Notes: generated from the letters alone by a model not told the origin. A DNA stretch of 64,000 nt from Arctopsyche grandis (GCF_051622035.1 NC_135357.1:32716191-32780190); one strand, 5' to 3'; counted from the stretch's first letter, positions 20,190 through 32,630 are shown. Program-made: numbers and translations.

Positions 20190-20632
20190 CATAGGTACTG
20201 AAGGCCACACATCTGCTTAACTATAAGTATTTTTCTTAATAAATAATGCGTATTAAAATTATGAAACAAAAATTTGTGTTGTTAATATGATATTATACTC
20301 GAAACCAAGTCAAATTTTGATGATTCGGATTATCCGTATTTTTCAATTATCCGTGCTCTCCCTCTCCAGCATTAGCCCGGATAATCGAGAGTGTACTGTA
20401 CATATTTTTTTTTAATTCGTTGGATTGGTTCAACAAAACGCGTAATACAGAACACTCTCGATTATCCGGGCCAATGCTGGGGAGGAAGAGCATGGATAAT
20501 CCGAATCATCAAGTTTTGACTTGGTTTCGAATGTAATATCATATTTACAACTCAAATTTTTGTTTCATAATTTTAATACGCATTATTTATTAAGAAAAAC
20601 GCTTATAGTGGAGCAGATAAGTGGCCGTTAGT
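20190..20632. mobile_element. Two pogo-like ends facing each other
   Basis: Two arms of about 185-210 bp (20190-20398 and 20448-20632) are inverted copies separated by 49 bp. Each arm has its outer tip toward the centre: CACTCTCGATTATCCGGGC next to TA. These are pogo/Tigger-type termini. Together they form a large palindrome that could extrude as a hairpin. Whether this is one rearranged element or two insertions is not clear. Confidence 0.65.
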
Positions 20633-21290
20633 ATTTATTTTATTTTATTTTTTTTATTTTATTTTATTAATTGAAAAATCAACAGACAGGATGTACAGAG
20701 ATAGGTATAAAAAACACAAAAAGTAAATAAATAATATATGTAACACCCGAGTCCAATAATAGATTTTTACAAAAATGAAAAAGATAAATATAAGGAAAAC
20801 AAATTAAAAAGTAAAGAATAAAGGCATGACAAAATATGTAGTACATTGCATAATTAAACTATAGTATTAAAATAATTGGAAAAGGTTATAAGATAGAATA
20901 TAAGAAGAAATTGAAATTTACAAATATAAAAAACAAATGAAAAAGGTAAATACAAAATAAACAAATGAAATGGAAAGGAATGAAAGCTATAATATGATTA
21001 AATAGCACATTACATAACTAAACTAAAGTATAAAAATAATGGAAATATTGGAAAAATAGAATAGAAGAAAAAATGAATCAATCGGTCAAGATTCTCTTGA
21101 TGTTAGACCTGAATTGATGTAGGGAAATACCAAACAGATCAACCTCATTCAGCTCTCCGTTAAACATACGATAAACGCGCTGCAGATAAAAATTTTTTTG
21201 GGAATTAGTATTGAAAGGATCAAGTGAAAAGAGTGCAACGCGTCTAGGGTATCTAGGGTATTTATGTAGAACTAGTGTTGCCAAAATGGG
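20633..21290 (-). pseudogene. 3' end of a non-LTR retrotransposon
   Basis: The minus strand encodes YPRRVALFSLDPFNTNSQKN and then FNGELNEVDLFGISLHQF, a C-terminal tail typical of jockey-like reverse transcriptases, with a stop at 21078. An A-rich tail lies at the low end (20635-20672, TAAAA repeats read on the minus strand). It is 5'-truncated, as usual after target-primed integration. Confidence 0.6.
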
Positions 21291-21333
21291 TGACCGTCAC
21301 CGCACCGAATGTTGAAAAATCGAAAATGTTCGT

Positions 21334-24300
21334 TTATTTATTTATTTATTTATTTATTTGGAAAATTTACAGTTTATTAAGTTACATAGATTGATAGTAA
21401 AAAAACATAATAATGTAAAGTAAACCATTAATAATTTTCACATATAGGTAAAAAAAAGAAAAGCTCAAACATTTAAAATAAGAAACAAAAATGATAATAG
21501 AGTAAGATAGTTAAAGAAAACAAAAAGAAAAAAAAATAGAAATAAACAGTACATATAATAAAAATATCAAAATAATAAGAATAATAATATGATAAAAATT
21601 ATGAAATAATAAAAATAATATAATATATAACAATAAACAAAAAGACAAAACAAATACATCAAAATAAAAATTCATAATCACAATCGTAAATTTTCAATAA
21701 AATTAATCATCGAAAAACAAATTTGCAATAATCACTCTAGCTTGTATAGCATTAATATTAAATAAGTCAAACAGAAATTGTTAAAATTAGTGTGTTGACG
21801 GTGGAGCTTGCACGCCAGATGAATGAGCTTCTTCCATAATTAGAAAAAGTATTAGGTATGTAAAGGAGCTCATTACATCTAGTCATTCTATTTGGCACAC
21901 GCAATGATAGTCTGCTCAATAATTGAGGACAGTCGATCGAGCCGTTAAGGATGTTCAAAATTGTTGAGATGTCAGCTATCTCCCTTCTTTTGACAAGTGG
22001 AAGTAGATGCTGACACCTACAAGCATCTTCATAGGAAGTATAGGATAATCCAAAACGGCTACTGATATACCTCAAGAATCTCTTCTGAATGCGCTCCAAT
22101 TCAAATTCAATCCAAAACTCTTGCACCAGAGTACTCTGGGTTCCAAACTTGGGATGCAAACTCAACAATACTTCTTACGTATGCACAATATAGTATTCTG
22201 TATGATTTAATAGAAGTAAAGCATTTGGAGGACCGGACGACGAACCCGAGGGCCTTCGACGCTCGAGCTACAACATTGTCAATATGTTTACTAAAGGATA
22301 GATCAGAGTTTAAAAAGACTCCCAAATCCCTAATTTCCGATACCCTTGTGAGTCTATGTCCGTTGATTGAATGAGGAAAGTCAACTGGACATAGTTTTCT
22401 GGTGAAGGTTATGCAGGAGCATTTTGCTACATTAATTTCCAACTTATTTATGCTGCAATAAGCCTCTAGTCTGAACAAATCATCTTGTAGGGCCAAAGCA
22501 TCATTTCGGTTGTCTATTCTCTTGAAAATCTTCATATCATCAGCAAATAATAGTACACTTGAATTCTGAAAACATTTTTCAATATCGAAGATGAAGATAT
22601 TGAATAATAGAGGTCCCAAGAGGGAGCCTTGCGGAACACCAGAAGGAATATTCATCCATCTCGATATAAATCCATTTAATAAGACAGCCTGTGATCGACG
22701 TGTAATGTATGAGGTGAACCATCTATAGAGATCACCATGAATACCGATCTGTAAAAGTTTTTCAAGGAGAATATCGTGATCAATCCTGTCAAATGCCTTA
22801 CTATAATCTGTATATATAGTATCAACCTGAGACCGATCGTTCATGGTATTAGTAACGAAATCATTAAATAGTAGTAAATTTGTTGTAACTGAGCGTCCTT
22901 TCTGAAAACCATGTTGTTGCATACTAAGAGATTGCGAGATAGCTGGAAAAAGTTGGTCGTACACTAATTTTTCTAGTATCTTAGCAAATATACATAGCTT
23001 TGATATAGGCCTGTAATTGGAAATTTCGTTTTTTTTTTCCTTTCTTATGTACAGGAGATATGAATGCTGATTTCCAGATACAAGGTACAAGGCCCTCACT
23101 AATAGATCTTTTATAGATAATGGTTAGTGGCAAAGTTAGGCTTTCAGCACATTTTGAGATAAAAATTGGAGAAATTAAATCTGGGCCTGCTGATTTATGA
23201 ATATCAGTTGATTTCAAAATATTTAATACTTTTTCACTTCCAATTTCAATTGATCCAATTTCAGAGGAAGTTGTGACAGAACAGACGTTGGTTGGTAAGG
23301 GATAAGAGGAAGTCGATTGATTAGAGACAGGTTTAAGGAACGTCGAGTAAAAGAAGGAAGAAAACAAATTACAAATGTCCACCCCCGTACCAGCAGTAAT
23401 GTCACCATGATACAGAATATGAGGTAGGACGTTGTTTTTGTTCCTTGATTTAATGTAGGACCAGAATGCTTTGGGATTCAAGGAAATGTCGTTTTCTACT
23501 TTAGTCATATAATTTTTGAAACATTCTTTCTCTAAAGTTTTTGCCCGATTGCGTAATAGTACAAAGGTATGATGGTCAGCCAAGTTGTTATAATTTTTGA
23601 ATTTCTTAAAAAATTTGTACTTTTCCTTCAGGATTTTTTTTAGGGATGCAGTATACCAAGCGGGAAATTTTCTACTTTGAACATGTTTTTGTGGGATATA
23701 TTTATCCCTTAAATTATATATAAGATTATAAAATGAATTTACAGCATCATCAAGAGAAACAGTGTGTAAATAAGACCAAGAAACAGAGTTCGTTATAGTT
23801 ACCAAGATCAAAAAGGAATCTAGTATAAGGTTTAGATCTAAGTGATCGATAAATAGTTAGATCAGCAGTAATTAAAAGAGATTTATGATAAGGATCCTCA
23901 GGAACGAGAGGATCTAAACAGGCATCTACTACCAAATGTTCATTTGATAAAACTAGTAAAGTACTCCATTATATTGTTTAAAATTACAAAAATGTAATGC
24001 ATCAATAAGAGTCATTTCGGTGCTTCTTAACGAATTGATAGGTATAAGTCCTCCTCTGGAGATATCCTGGGACCATTGGATGTTACTTAGATTGAAATCT
24101 CCAACGATTAAAAATCTATCATCCGGGTAGTTAGTTGAAATAGTAGACATGTTTTCAAGAAAATTAGTAAGTTGAGTATTAAAAAATTACCTATGTTCTC
24201 AGAACATAAATACAATACACATACATGAAATTTGAGAAGGTTGCGATGATTAGTGGTGTTGCATAAAGTGAGAGATATCCAGATATCCTCCGCAGAAGAG

Positions 24301-24510
24301 TGCCACTCTGGACGTGAAACAACTCCAAGTTCACGCTTAGTAGCCACAAGGCAACCACCACCACGTTTTTGGTTTAAGCTAACATAATTACGATCTCTTC
24401 GCCACACTATATATCTTTCATCAAAGAGTTCCTCATCACTTATAGTGTCCATTAACCAAGTTTAAGTAAGCAAAATAATATCATAATTGGACATGTTTAC
24501 CACGTATATT
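21334..24510 (-). mobile_element. jockey-like non-LTR retrotransposon, decayed
   Basis: Read on the minus strand, it starts inside the endonuclease domain (TWLMDTISDEELF near 24,460, FLIVGDFNLSNIQW near 24,090). It then passes through a linker (23,811-23,030) into the reverse transcriptase: NYRPISKL, YTDYSKAFDRIDHDIL, IPSGVPQGSLLGPLLF and the catalytic LLFADDMKIF. A C-terminal domain follows, to 21767. Frame breaks are visible at an A run near 23,030 and near 22,140, and a TAA replaces the Glu of the TETW motif. The A-rich tail is at 21,334-21,360 (TAAA repeats). The 5' end is truncated. It is inactive. Confidence 0.85.
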
Positions 24511-24567
24511 TTGATAATATAAATTAATAGAATCCATTAAGTGGTCTCAGAAAAATAATAAAAAGGT

Positions 24568-24676
<109 letters not shown>

Positions 24677-24679
24677 CAT

Positions 24680-24950
24680 ATACAAACTCTGATGGGAAAC
24701 GATTGACTTGGAGTCATATATGTATGTATGTATATCCGAGTCAGCTATCACATGTGACCAATAACAGCACCACATAATTATTTTCAATCGACGTCAAAGT
24801 TTGAAACCGGGATCTCTCGGTAGTTATGTAGCATTAACGCAAATACCGAGCAATGCTACTGGCTAAATAGATAAATCATTATTTATGTAGTCGATAGTTA
24901 AGAAGATTTGTAAATTGTATTAGACAAAATTGTAATGATTGTTTAATAAA
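24680..24950. other. Non-coding gap
   Basis: No gene or recognisable transposon is seen between the TA run and the serpin relic. It contains one TATGTATG run. Confidence 0.4.
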
Positions 24951-25846
24951 AATCTGTGCATCCCACTGTGGTAGGTTTGCATAACCAAACGTATCCTCTT
25001 GGTTCATCATATCCACTTCAAACGCTTTAGTGGAATTAATACTGAATTCTGTTTTGACTGTACTTGCAACTTTGAATTGCGAACTCCAGTTACCCTATAT
25101 AATAATAATAATTTTGTGTCAATTAACAATATATGTAGTTTCATATATTATATGTATATTATAATGATATACAAATCATGTAATCTTTTATGACTTACCT
25201 TATAATAGATGGCATTGACAAGAACTTAAACGATGGCAGGACTTAATTTCTTTGGATCAATTATATTTTGAATTTTACTGTTAGTTTTCTTGTCAACCTA
25301 TGGATGTACATATGCTATTAAGAAATAAGTATATGTATATAATAAATAACATAATTAATAATTCAAAATTACAAAAAAAAAACTGCTAGAATACAAACCC
25401 AAGCGTTTATAATAGCAGCAGCTTTCTCTGGTACAGCGAACTCAACATTTTCGATTTCAGATGAAAATGAATCGATTGCAGTCTTTTTATAGTCTGAATT
25501 AAGTTCTAGTCCTTGTTTTACGTAAATTTTATTGGCAATATTTAGTATCACACCTTGAATGGTGTTTAAGCGTTGCATAGCCGATTTGAAAGCCACTTTC
25601 GTCTACAAATATGTTTGAAAATGTGTATCATTGGTAAATGTATTTACTTGTTCAGTACATATTAAATTCAAAGACTTACAAAATCTGAATTCGTTAAGTG
25701 AAGAGCTGTGTTGATTTCATCTAAAGTCGATCATCCAGCTCCCAATGATAATAGAGCGAGAGCAAAGTGCGCAGACATTCCTGACATTATCAAATCGTCT
25801 GTTGATTTACTTGCAGCTATTTTCTAAGCATAAAATTTTGTTCAGT

Positions 25847-26007
25847 CAGTGGCGTGCGGTGAAATTCTTTCTCTTTTTGTCGTACAGCCTTACTTAATAT
25901 GCGCGAACAGGATACAAGGGGAACAGCCTGTTCCTATTGTATCCTGCTCGCGCACATTATTTAAGGCTGTACGACAAAAAGAGAGAGAATTTCACCGCAC
26001 GCCACTG
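25847..26007. mobile_element. Palindromic hAT-like MITE, 161 bp
   Basis: CAGTGGCGTGCGGTGAAATT at the left is answered by the inverted AATTTCACCGCACGCCACTG at the right. Most of the element is self-complementary, with GTCGTACAGCC and TGCGCGA arms. The flanks TGTTCAGT (25839-25846) and GGTTCAGT (26008-26015) match at 7 of 8 bases, as for hAT. It inserted in intron 2 of the serpin pseudogene. Confidence 0.85.
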
Positions 26008-26027
26008 GGTTCAGTGTATATGTTACA

Positions 26028-26275
26028 GTTGAACTGTATCTTCCAATTGTAATATATTTTGACTAGAAGGAATATATTCCATCTAACCTGGTACCGACTA
26101 CCGTTATAGTTGAAGTGTATTTTCAGTTATAATATATTTTGACTAGTTGGGATATATTCCGTCAATCTAACATAAGCCGATTCATAAGGCGAATTACATT
26201 CCAACCAGTCAAAATATACTACAACTGAAAATAAACCTCAATTATAAGTTGATACTAGGTTAGATGGAGAGGTTA
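26028..26275. repeat. Direct and inverted repeat cluster
   Basis: A segment of about 70 bp (AGTTGAASTGTAT then AATATATTTTGACTAG) occurs twice in direct order (26030 and 26105). It occurs a third time inverted (about 26195-26262, CCAGTCAAAATATACTACAA). It is probably a palindromic MITE with one arm duplicated. Confidence 0.6.
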
Positions 26276-26378
26276 GGATTTCGTGTAAACGTCACTCAAA
26301 CTTTCAGGAGAGTCACATTTTTGTTTTGAACACATCTTAGAATTATCATAAAACGATACGCATTACCTTTATTCATAA

Positions 26379-26535
26379 CTAGTGTTGTACCCGATGATAT
26401 ATCATCGCATTAGTGTTGGCATATTAAGTTATTAAATAAAAAAACATTAAAAGAAATGTGGCGTCGGTCATGTGTTCGATCCCCCACGCGGTTCAATTTT
26501 TTCAAATAACTTTTAAATAAGATTTTAAATCATCA
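26379..26535 (-). mobile_element. Helitron-like 3' end
   Basis: Read on the minus strand, the perfect hairpin CGATGATATATCATCG is followed by a short spacer and the tip ACACTAG, then T. This is the classical 3' terminus of a Helitron. Upstream of it (26,460-26,500) is TGTTCGATCCCCC, a tRNA B-box-like motif. The same arrangement, more decayed, is at 32,770-32,885. The 5' tip was not found. Confidence 0.5.
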
Positions 26536-27110
26536 CGTGTGTTACGTAATTTTTTGAATATACATACATATAGCCAAAATGGATCAATAGTAGATACAAT
26601 ATAAGTCAAATCATTATAATTAAAAATAAACTAGAAAATATGTATGTATATATTTCAGTAAAAGCGTAAAGTCTCGCAGATGTGTACATTGTCTAGAAAG
26701 TGCATAAACCCAACCAATTTCGACGATGCATACACAGTCTAGAGAATGTATATGTTACAGTGAAAGCATATTCAATTCAAGCAGTGAAAATGTATCAAAC
26801 AATGAACTTACAACGCTTAACTCTACAAAGTTAACCCTAACAACCCGATCTTAAATTAATAGGGCCAACCCTTACTTAACCTAACCTATCCTAACCCTTA
26901 AATAATACCAATTCTAACAATCTAATCTTAAATGAATAAAACCAACCTCGAAAATGTAACTGTTTATGATTTCACTGAAACGCCAGAGAAAATATATTTT
27001 CACTTGAAATATAATTTCACTATTCATCAGCACGCTTTACAGTCTTACTGTAACGTATACATAGTTACCGAGCATAATCTTCTTTAACATATGTATGTAT
27101 GTTTATTATA
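26536..27110. other. Non-coding stretch in the swollen serpin intron
   Basis: AT-rich with no gene. Around 26,830-26,960 there are scattered CTAACC and CCTAACC motifs (AACCCTTACTTAACCTAACC), resembling the complement of the insect telomere unit TTAGG but not tandem. They are probably decayed relatives of the satellite at the right end of the window. Confidence 0.35.
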
Positions 27111-28199
27111 ATATTATTATTGAAGGGGTCTGTTGGGCCTGACGGTGTGCCCCCTGACGTATTAAATGCATGCTGTAATTCGCTCTTAGAGCCTCTTCAG
27201 TTTATTTTTAACCTTATTCTGGGTTCTGGTATTATCCTGAAAAATGGAAATTATCTAGAGTCATTCCCATTCATAAAAGTGGCTCTAAAAATGAGGTTGA
27301 AAATTACAGACCTATTGCTATCATCTCGGCTATTCCCAAAATTTTCGATAATATCCTTCACCGTTTGATTCTTTTGCAGTTCAAAAGATTGTTGTGTGAT
27401 GAGCAGCATGGTTTTTCACCATGTCGTTCCACTACCACTAATCTTGCCTGCTTTTCACATTAAACCATGTCTAAAGTTGACCGTGGACAACAAGTTGATG
27501 TAGCCTACTTTGACTTTCGAAAAGCATTTGATCTTGTCAACAATGACGCTCTTATGATCAGATTAGCTGAAGTGGGCTTTTCTCCACGTCTTCTTAAACT
27601 CTCTGCTTCTTATCTTAGTGATAGGAAGCAATTTGTTAGATATGGTATTTATGAATCTCCTTCATTTTTAACGCGATCTGGTGTAACTCAGGGGTCCACC
27701 TTAGGCCCTTTACTATTTACAATAGTCATTAATAACCTCCCTAAAGTACTACGCAATGCTTCATGTCTCTTGTTTGCAGACGACGTTAAACTATTCTTTG
27801 CTGTTAAGGATGAGAGGCAAGCCTCTCTCCTTCAAGCTGATATTAACGCTGTTTTAGAGTTCAGTTCCAGTTTAGGGCTTGAACTGAATACTAGTAATGT
27901 GCCATTATGAGTTATGGACGTGCGAATTCGCTCTATTGTCACGGATATTCCATTGGATCCGTATTGTTGAAGCGCGTGGAATCAATGGTCGACTTGGGTA
28001 TCACTTTTGATCCTCAATTCACCTTTCACAACCACATCAAGACAATCGCTGACGATTCCTTTCGTCGACTTGGATTTGTCTTGAGATATGCTAGATTATT
28101 CTCCAACCCCTTGTCTTCTCGCTTGCTTTTCAACTCGCTTGTTAGAAGTAAGCTAGAGTATAATGCAATTGTGTGGAATCCGCATGAAGCAAACTACTC

Positions 28200-28387
28200 T
28201 CTTATAATAATAATAATAATAATAATAATAGCTTTTATTCCAGACGATGAGGAGAATAGTGCAATCCCCAACGCCCATATAAATAATATATAGATAATAA
28301 AAAAAAAAGTATTGAAAAATGGTAAACAAAAAATAAATAAATAAATACAATTAAATAATAAATTAAATAAATAAATTAATAAATTAT
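28200..28387. repeat. TAA-repeat-led insertion in the retrotransposon
   Basis: A TAA run (28,204-28,230), then about 70 bp of unique sequence, then an A-rich tail with AAATA repeats (28,300-28,386) interrupt the reverse-transcriptase frame between ANYSL and EKVQKAF. A simple-repeat head with an A-rich tail suggests a short 3' piece of another retroelement, possibly a SINE. The family was not recognised. Confidence 0.5.
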
Positions 28388-29159
28388 AGAAAAAGTGCAA
28401 AAAGCATTTCTTCGTTTTCTTTATAAGAAAGAGTATGGGTATTACCCATATATCTATCCTACTCCTTTCCAATTGGGCATGCTTGGGTATAATTCCCTTG
28501 AACTTCGGAGAAACTTCTCGTTAATTCGTTTCGTTGTCCAGCTATTGCGTGGTAATACGTCATGCCCGTTGTTGCTGGAACAGTTGGGACTTTATGTCCC
28601 TAATAATTATGTGCGTGGTAGACATCATCATTTGATGGTTGTACCTGCTGCTCGCACAGTTCTTTTTCGAATGGCTCCTATTCCAAGAGCTATTCGACTC
28701 CTCAATTAGATCATTGCTGCTGTCCCTGAATGTGATATTTTCCACCTTGGGGAGCGTAGATTATCGGATATTATCTTAACATATTTATCTGGTAACCTGC
28801 GCTCATCATTACTTTCTTAATTTGAGTGTGATGAATGAGTGGAATCTTAATCTACTCTCTTCCATTTGGGCCTCGCTGTGATTTTATTTTTTATTCATAT
28901 TTTGTTTTATTTTATTTTAATTTTTCTTTCTCCTTTGTACATATTTATATACTATTTTAATTTTGTTCAGTGTAAACAAAGAATGGGATTTATGGATTTT
29001 ATTTTTAATTTTTACACTTTTGTTATTTTTTTTTCTCTCTGAATGATGTATTATATTCCTTTTGTTACTTTTTTTTTATTATTTTATTTTACCATGTTTT
29101 CTGCTTTTGCTTTTTTTCTTTATTTACAGTTTACTTGTTTTTATATATTTTTCAAATGT

Positions 29160-29207
29160 AGGCCATTGTGGCGCATTAGGTTCTTCCTGTAATGCCACAA
29201 TGGTCCA
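29160..29207 (+). repeat. Stem-loop at the retrotransposon 3' end
   Basis: GGCCATTGTGGCGCATTA pairs with TAATGCCACAATGGTCC across the loop GGTTCTTCCTG. It lies directly before the A-rich tail. Non-LTR elements often end in a structure that their reverse transcriptase recognises. The 47.6-kb relic keeps the first half (GACCATTGTGGC), which supports a family trait. Confidence 0.65.
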
Positions 29208-29761
29208 AAACTATTAAATTAATAAATAATTTCACCGAATCGAATGTAAGCAAATAAGCTGAGACTGACACTTATTTAAAAAAAGAAGGGGTTTTTCAGG
29301 AGAAATTAAGTGTACAAAATACGAGAAAACGTTTAAAAAAATTACATATACTTATAGTATGGAACTGAATAGACATTTTTCATTTAATTTTAATTTTGAT
29401 GAAATTACTCTTACTAATAAATTCTTACCCAAAAAATTTTGGGAAAATCTGTTTTGGTATACATATATGTATGTATGTACAGACATACATACATATAACT
29501 ACTTGACTTGGAAACAGAATTTAAGTAATTGTGAAAAAGTACTTGTGAATTGTGAAAAAGTACCATGTATAACTCATTTGAAAATTTATTGATAGAAGTC
29601 GACAGTTGATTTTGAATTTCTACATCAGTTGTCTGACAGCATCCCAGTATAATAAACGACATCAGTAAAATTACTAAGAACAAAATTCATCTAAATGTAA
29701 AATAACAATTTTTTTTTTAAATATCGAATAAAATGGTGTATTTTTATTTGATACCTCTCAT

Positions 29762-30602
29762 GGTGGGTTTTGAAGTTTGCGATCTGGAAAATTTGAAATT
29801 GATCACATCTAGCAACATTTCAACTGCTGTGCTTCAATGTGTCAACGCTGAGAAACAAACTGCAAATGAAATTAAAGCTGTAAAATGTGATGCGAATACA
29901 GCAACCTCTTGTGCACACAACGCTAGTAATTTATGGATTTTATTATTATTACTAGCCTCTTCTTACTTCACTTTAGATTTTTTCGTCTGACGAAATTTGG
30001 GTTCTTTTCCCTGCTTTTCCGATCGTTTTCAAACTTTGCCATTTTGCTCGATTTGGTCATCAATATATGTATATGGAAGTCCAACATTACGATGGTGAAA
30101 AATAATCGTAATAGACACGTTTGAAAATACTCCATAATCTTTCTCGGTGATATCTATTGTCCACATTGACGCATGTTCCGGTCGTTTTTTCTCTTTTCGC
30201 CACACTCTCGCTATGTCAGATTTTACAACTTTTTCTTTTTTCACACTATATTTTATAAAATTTTCTTTATACGCTATCATTATATCTCGTATATACATAC
30301 ATATGTACATATATATTTTTAGTTGTATCTCTCATATAATTAAAATTTAATTTTTGAAAAAAAATCCAAATGAAATTCATCCTTAAATGGTTGATAGATT
30401 AACGAGACTAATGTCAAATTACCTTCTGTTTTTATGTAATGCAAATCTACAGTTTTCAATTACGAACCATCACTAAATAGTTTGATGTAGTCGAAGTAGT
30501 TAATTTTTTTCAATTTACATCCACCCGAGCAACGCCTTGCATTAAAATTTCAAGTAACATTTAATAATAAAGTTGTTTTGCTCAATATGTATATGTATGT
30601 AT
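29762..30602. other. Upstream flank of the serpin pseudogene, non-coding
   Basis: Near 29,762-29,905 it still resembles the promoter and leader of the intact serpins (GTGTCAACGCTGAG, TGCAAATG) but the TATA box is lost. From about 29,985 to 30,260 the minus strand is open (ARVWRKEKKRPEHASMW, then DITEKDYGVFSNVSITIIF). Its origin is not recognised, and I do not call it a gene. Confidence 0.4.
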
Positions 30603-30979
30603 TGTTGCGTAGGGGTGGGTGGAGGATCCAAATAAAAGACCAAAGTCGCTTCACAGCATTTATTGAGTGATTAAGGAGATCCACGCCCTGCCAGTGCTCC
30701 GTCCAGAATGCCTACATATAGTCTAAGTACCTGCTTATAAAGGGCAGGTCGCTCACCGTATCTTCGACGACGCGTTTTTTTACCTATTGTTATAGTACCA
30801 GATATGCTATCCCACCGTCTCGGCACGACATTCCACGCTTTCTTGAGAGCTCTAGCAGGAACCACTTACCTGCCGCTAAGTCAATTCGGGTGTCTCCATT
30901 GTTAGCTGACTTGAACTTAAGCCTGGAGATAATCCTCAAAACCAATTAAGACGGTGGCTCCTTTTTCGGATACGTTACA
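30603..30979 (-). repeat. Solo LTR, family 2, with GTAT duplication
   Basis: The plus strand reads TGTTGCGTAGG at one end and CGTTACA at the other, flanked by GTAT at 30599-30602 and 30980-30983. Read on the minus strand, it begins TGTAACG, has TATA (TTATAAGCAGG) and, downstream of it, AATAAA. The minus orientation is therefore favoured. It is unlike the LTRs at 12.5 and 17.4 kb. Confidence 0.75.
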
Positions 30980-30983
30980 GTAT

Positions 30984-31607
30984 AATCCATCCGCTGTATT
31001 TAACTAAGTGTTATATTACCCAAGTGTCTTACTTCAGTGGATGGATTATAGGAATTTATGCATTCATTATTTTATTATTTTGATTTTTAAATCTTGTGGG
31101 TCACAACGCCGTATTTGTATCAACTAGTATAATTTTTAAATTATTGTGTAGATATATCCTATTAACGAATTTAGTTGGATTTTTAATTTAATTTTCTTTC
31201 AGACCTGTATATTATTCTACGTGTAATGTACATATAGGAATATGGCTGTAATATTCATTATTGTATTAATTACATAAATATTAACTTCAGCACATCTGTT
31301 TCGATCCCCAAATGGTACACAATTGCTAAATCATTTTCATAATCATTATAACAAGATGATATCCAGCTGAAAACATTCATTTTATCTGTTTATTCTAAAA
31401 AATAAATTTGTTTAAATGACTTAAAACGCACTTGTGCTTCTTCTTAAACAAAATATTTTTTTGGAAATGTCATTGCAATTTTTAAAAAAATATCGTTTTC
31501 ATTTTAGCTCAATTTCATTTTTGGGGGGGCGGGGGTTTGACACCTTTAAAATATTCCGAAAAATATTTACCGGTCCATGGCATGAGAAAGAATGAGAAAA
31601 GTACAGT
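30984..31607. other. Non-coding stretch
   Basis: AT-rich, with a G run (GGGGGGGCGGGGG) near 31,523. No gene, no transposon ends seen. Confidence 0.4.
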
Positions 31608-31615
31608 ATTATGAT

Positions 31616-31748
31616 TAGAGCCCGGGTAACCAAGGTGCCGTTTATTGTTTAAATGTTGTAAATGCATTGTTAAAGGTTTGCCGAACCTTTTTTACGAAGC
31701 ATTTACAACAATTGAACAATAAGCAGCACCTTGGCTATCCGTACTCTA
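31616..31748. mobile_element. 133-bp MITE with perfect 8-bp duplication
   Basis: The tips are TAGAGCCCGGGTAACCAAGG and the inverted CCTTGGCTATCCGTACTCTA. The interior is largely palindromic (AATGCATT, AAAGGTTTGCCGAACCTTT). ATTATGAT lies directly on both sides (31608-31615 and 31749-31756). The 8-bp duplication points to hAT or a similar superfamily. A diverged copy is at 16.4-16.6 kb. Confidence 0.85.
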
Positions 31749-31756
31749 ATTATGAT

Positions 31757-32630
31757 TATGAACAAAGATCGGCTTCGAAATGACTAATTATAAGTTGGGC
31801 GCGGATGGATACTCACTGGGGCGTTATGGCTATTGTTAATTTCGCATATAACCTTTTTTGATATTGGAAAATGATATTACTATGATGAACCTAGTACCAA
31901 GCCGATGAAACAAGTATAGAAACAGAGAGTTCATTTAACGAGAATTGATGTTTTGCAGGGGACCACTTCTCAGTTTTGTTTATTATATTGTTTTAAATAT
32001 ACATATAGAGAATGCATTATATATCTATGTAAATTAATTCAGTATGTTATTCAAAATTTAGTATGAATTACATACACAAATCTATTACTTACATGTGCAT
32101 AGGATTTAATGTTAATATGTTTGTATAATTTAATGTAAAATATGTGGGTTTGGTGCAAACGATCGAAAAGCGCCAGACAGATTGAACCACAGATTAACTG
32201 GATGGCTGCTTTAAACGCAATTCTCGACTTCACGAATGAACAATTGCACATCAGATGACGAGTAACCTTTCGATGTGCACAGATGCAATTATTAAAATGG
32301 TAATTATTAAAATTGAGTTGGATCTTTCTGGCGAGTTTTTAATAATTTAATAAGGAACAATTTGGAACTAAAGTATGTTTATATAATTTATGTATGTATT
32401 AGATTTAATAAAATATTATACTAATAAAATATGTATGTATTAGATTTAATGTCGTGACTATTTGCAGTAAGGAAAAAAATCCCGATTTAAATTGGCAAGC
32501 GTTCTGGCCAATAGAATTTGCGTATTTAGAGGTTTTAGTTATTTTGCTCAATGCAAAGACTACTGAAATTCAATATACAATAATAAACAGACGCTGATCG
32601 TCAAGAAATCCCTGACGATCAGCTGACGAA
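31757..32630. other. Non-coding stretch
   Basis: AT-rich without a credible gene. The short direct repeat AAAATATGTATGTATTAGATTT occurs near 32,390 and 32,425. The inverted motif CTGACGATCAGC lies near 32,611. No known element. Confidence 0.35.

Larger units (their letters stand above)
27120..29215 (+). mobile_element. Second non-LTR retrotransposon, 5'-truncated and interrupted
   Basis: The plus strand starts inside the reverse transcriptase (SVGPDGVPPDVLNACCNSLL). It shifts frame near 27,235, then reads VAYFDFRKAFDLVNNDAL, RSGVTQGSTLGPLLFT and the catalytic CLLFADDVKLFF (27,467-27,910). Another shift follows, then LGFVLRYARLFSNPLSSRLL (27,907-28,200). A 185-bp A/T-rich insertion breaks it at 28,204. 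It resumes with KVQKAFLRFLYKKEYGYYP and ends after YVPNNYVRGRHHHLMVVPAA at a stop near 28,707. The 3' region is T-rich and ends in a stem-loop and an A-rich tail near 29,215. Fragments of this family also lie at 8.9 kb (inverted) and 47.6 kb. Confidence 0.8.
24954..29761 (-). pseudogene. Serpin pseudogene (exons 1-6 only)
   Basis: It has the same exon plan as the three serpins downstream in the array. Exon 1 is 29761-29755 (ATGAGAG) and exon 2 is 29673-29564 (signal peptide [17 protein letters not shown], then NKFSNELYM). Exon 3 is 25823-25680, exon 4 is 25602-25399 (LNTIQGVILNIANKIYVKQG), exon 5 is 25297-25199 and exon 6 is about 25094-24954. Three lesions are visible. Exon 3 has GGATGA where the others have GGAGGA (SLGAG then stop). 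Exon 5 has TAA before VLVNAIYYK. The exon 6 donor has changed from GT to AT. Exons 7-9, with the reactive loop, are gone. Intron 2 has swollen to 3.7 kb with a MITE, a Helitron end and a non-LTR element. Joining the two halves as one gene is inference from order and strand. Confidence 0.75.
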
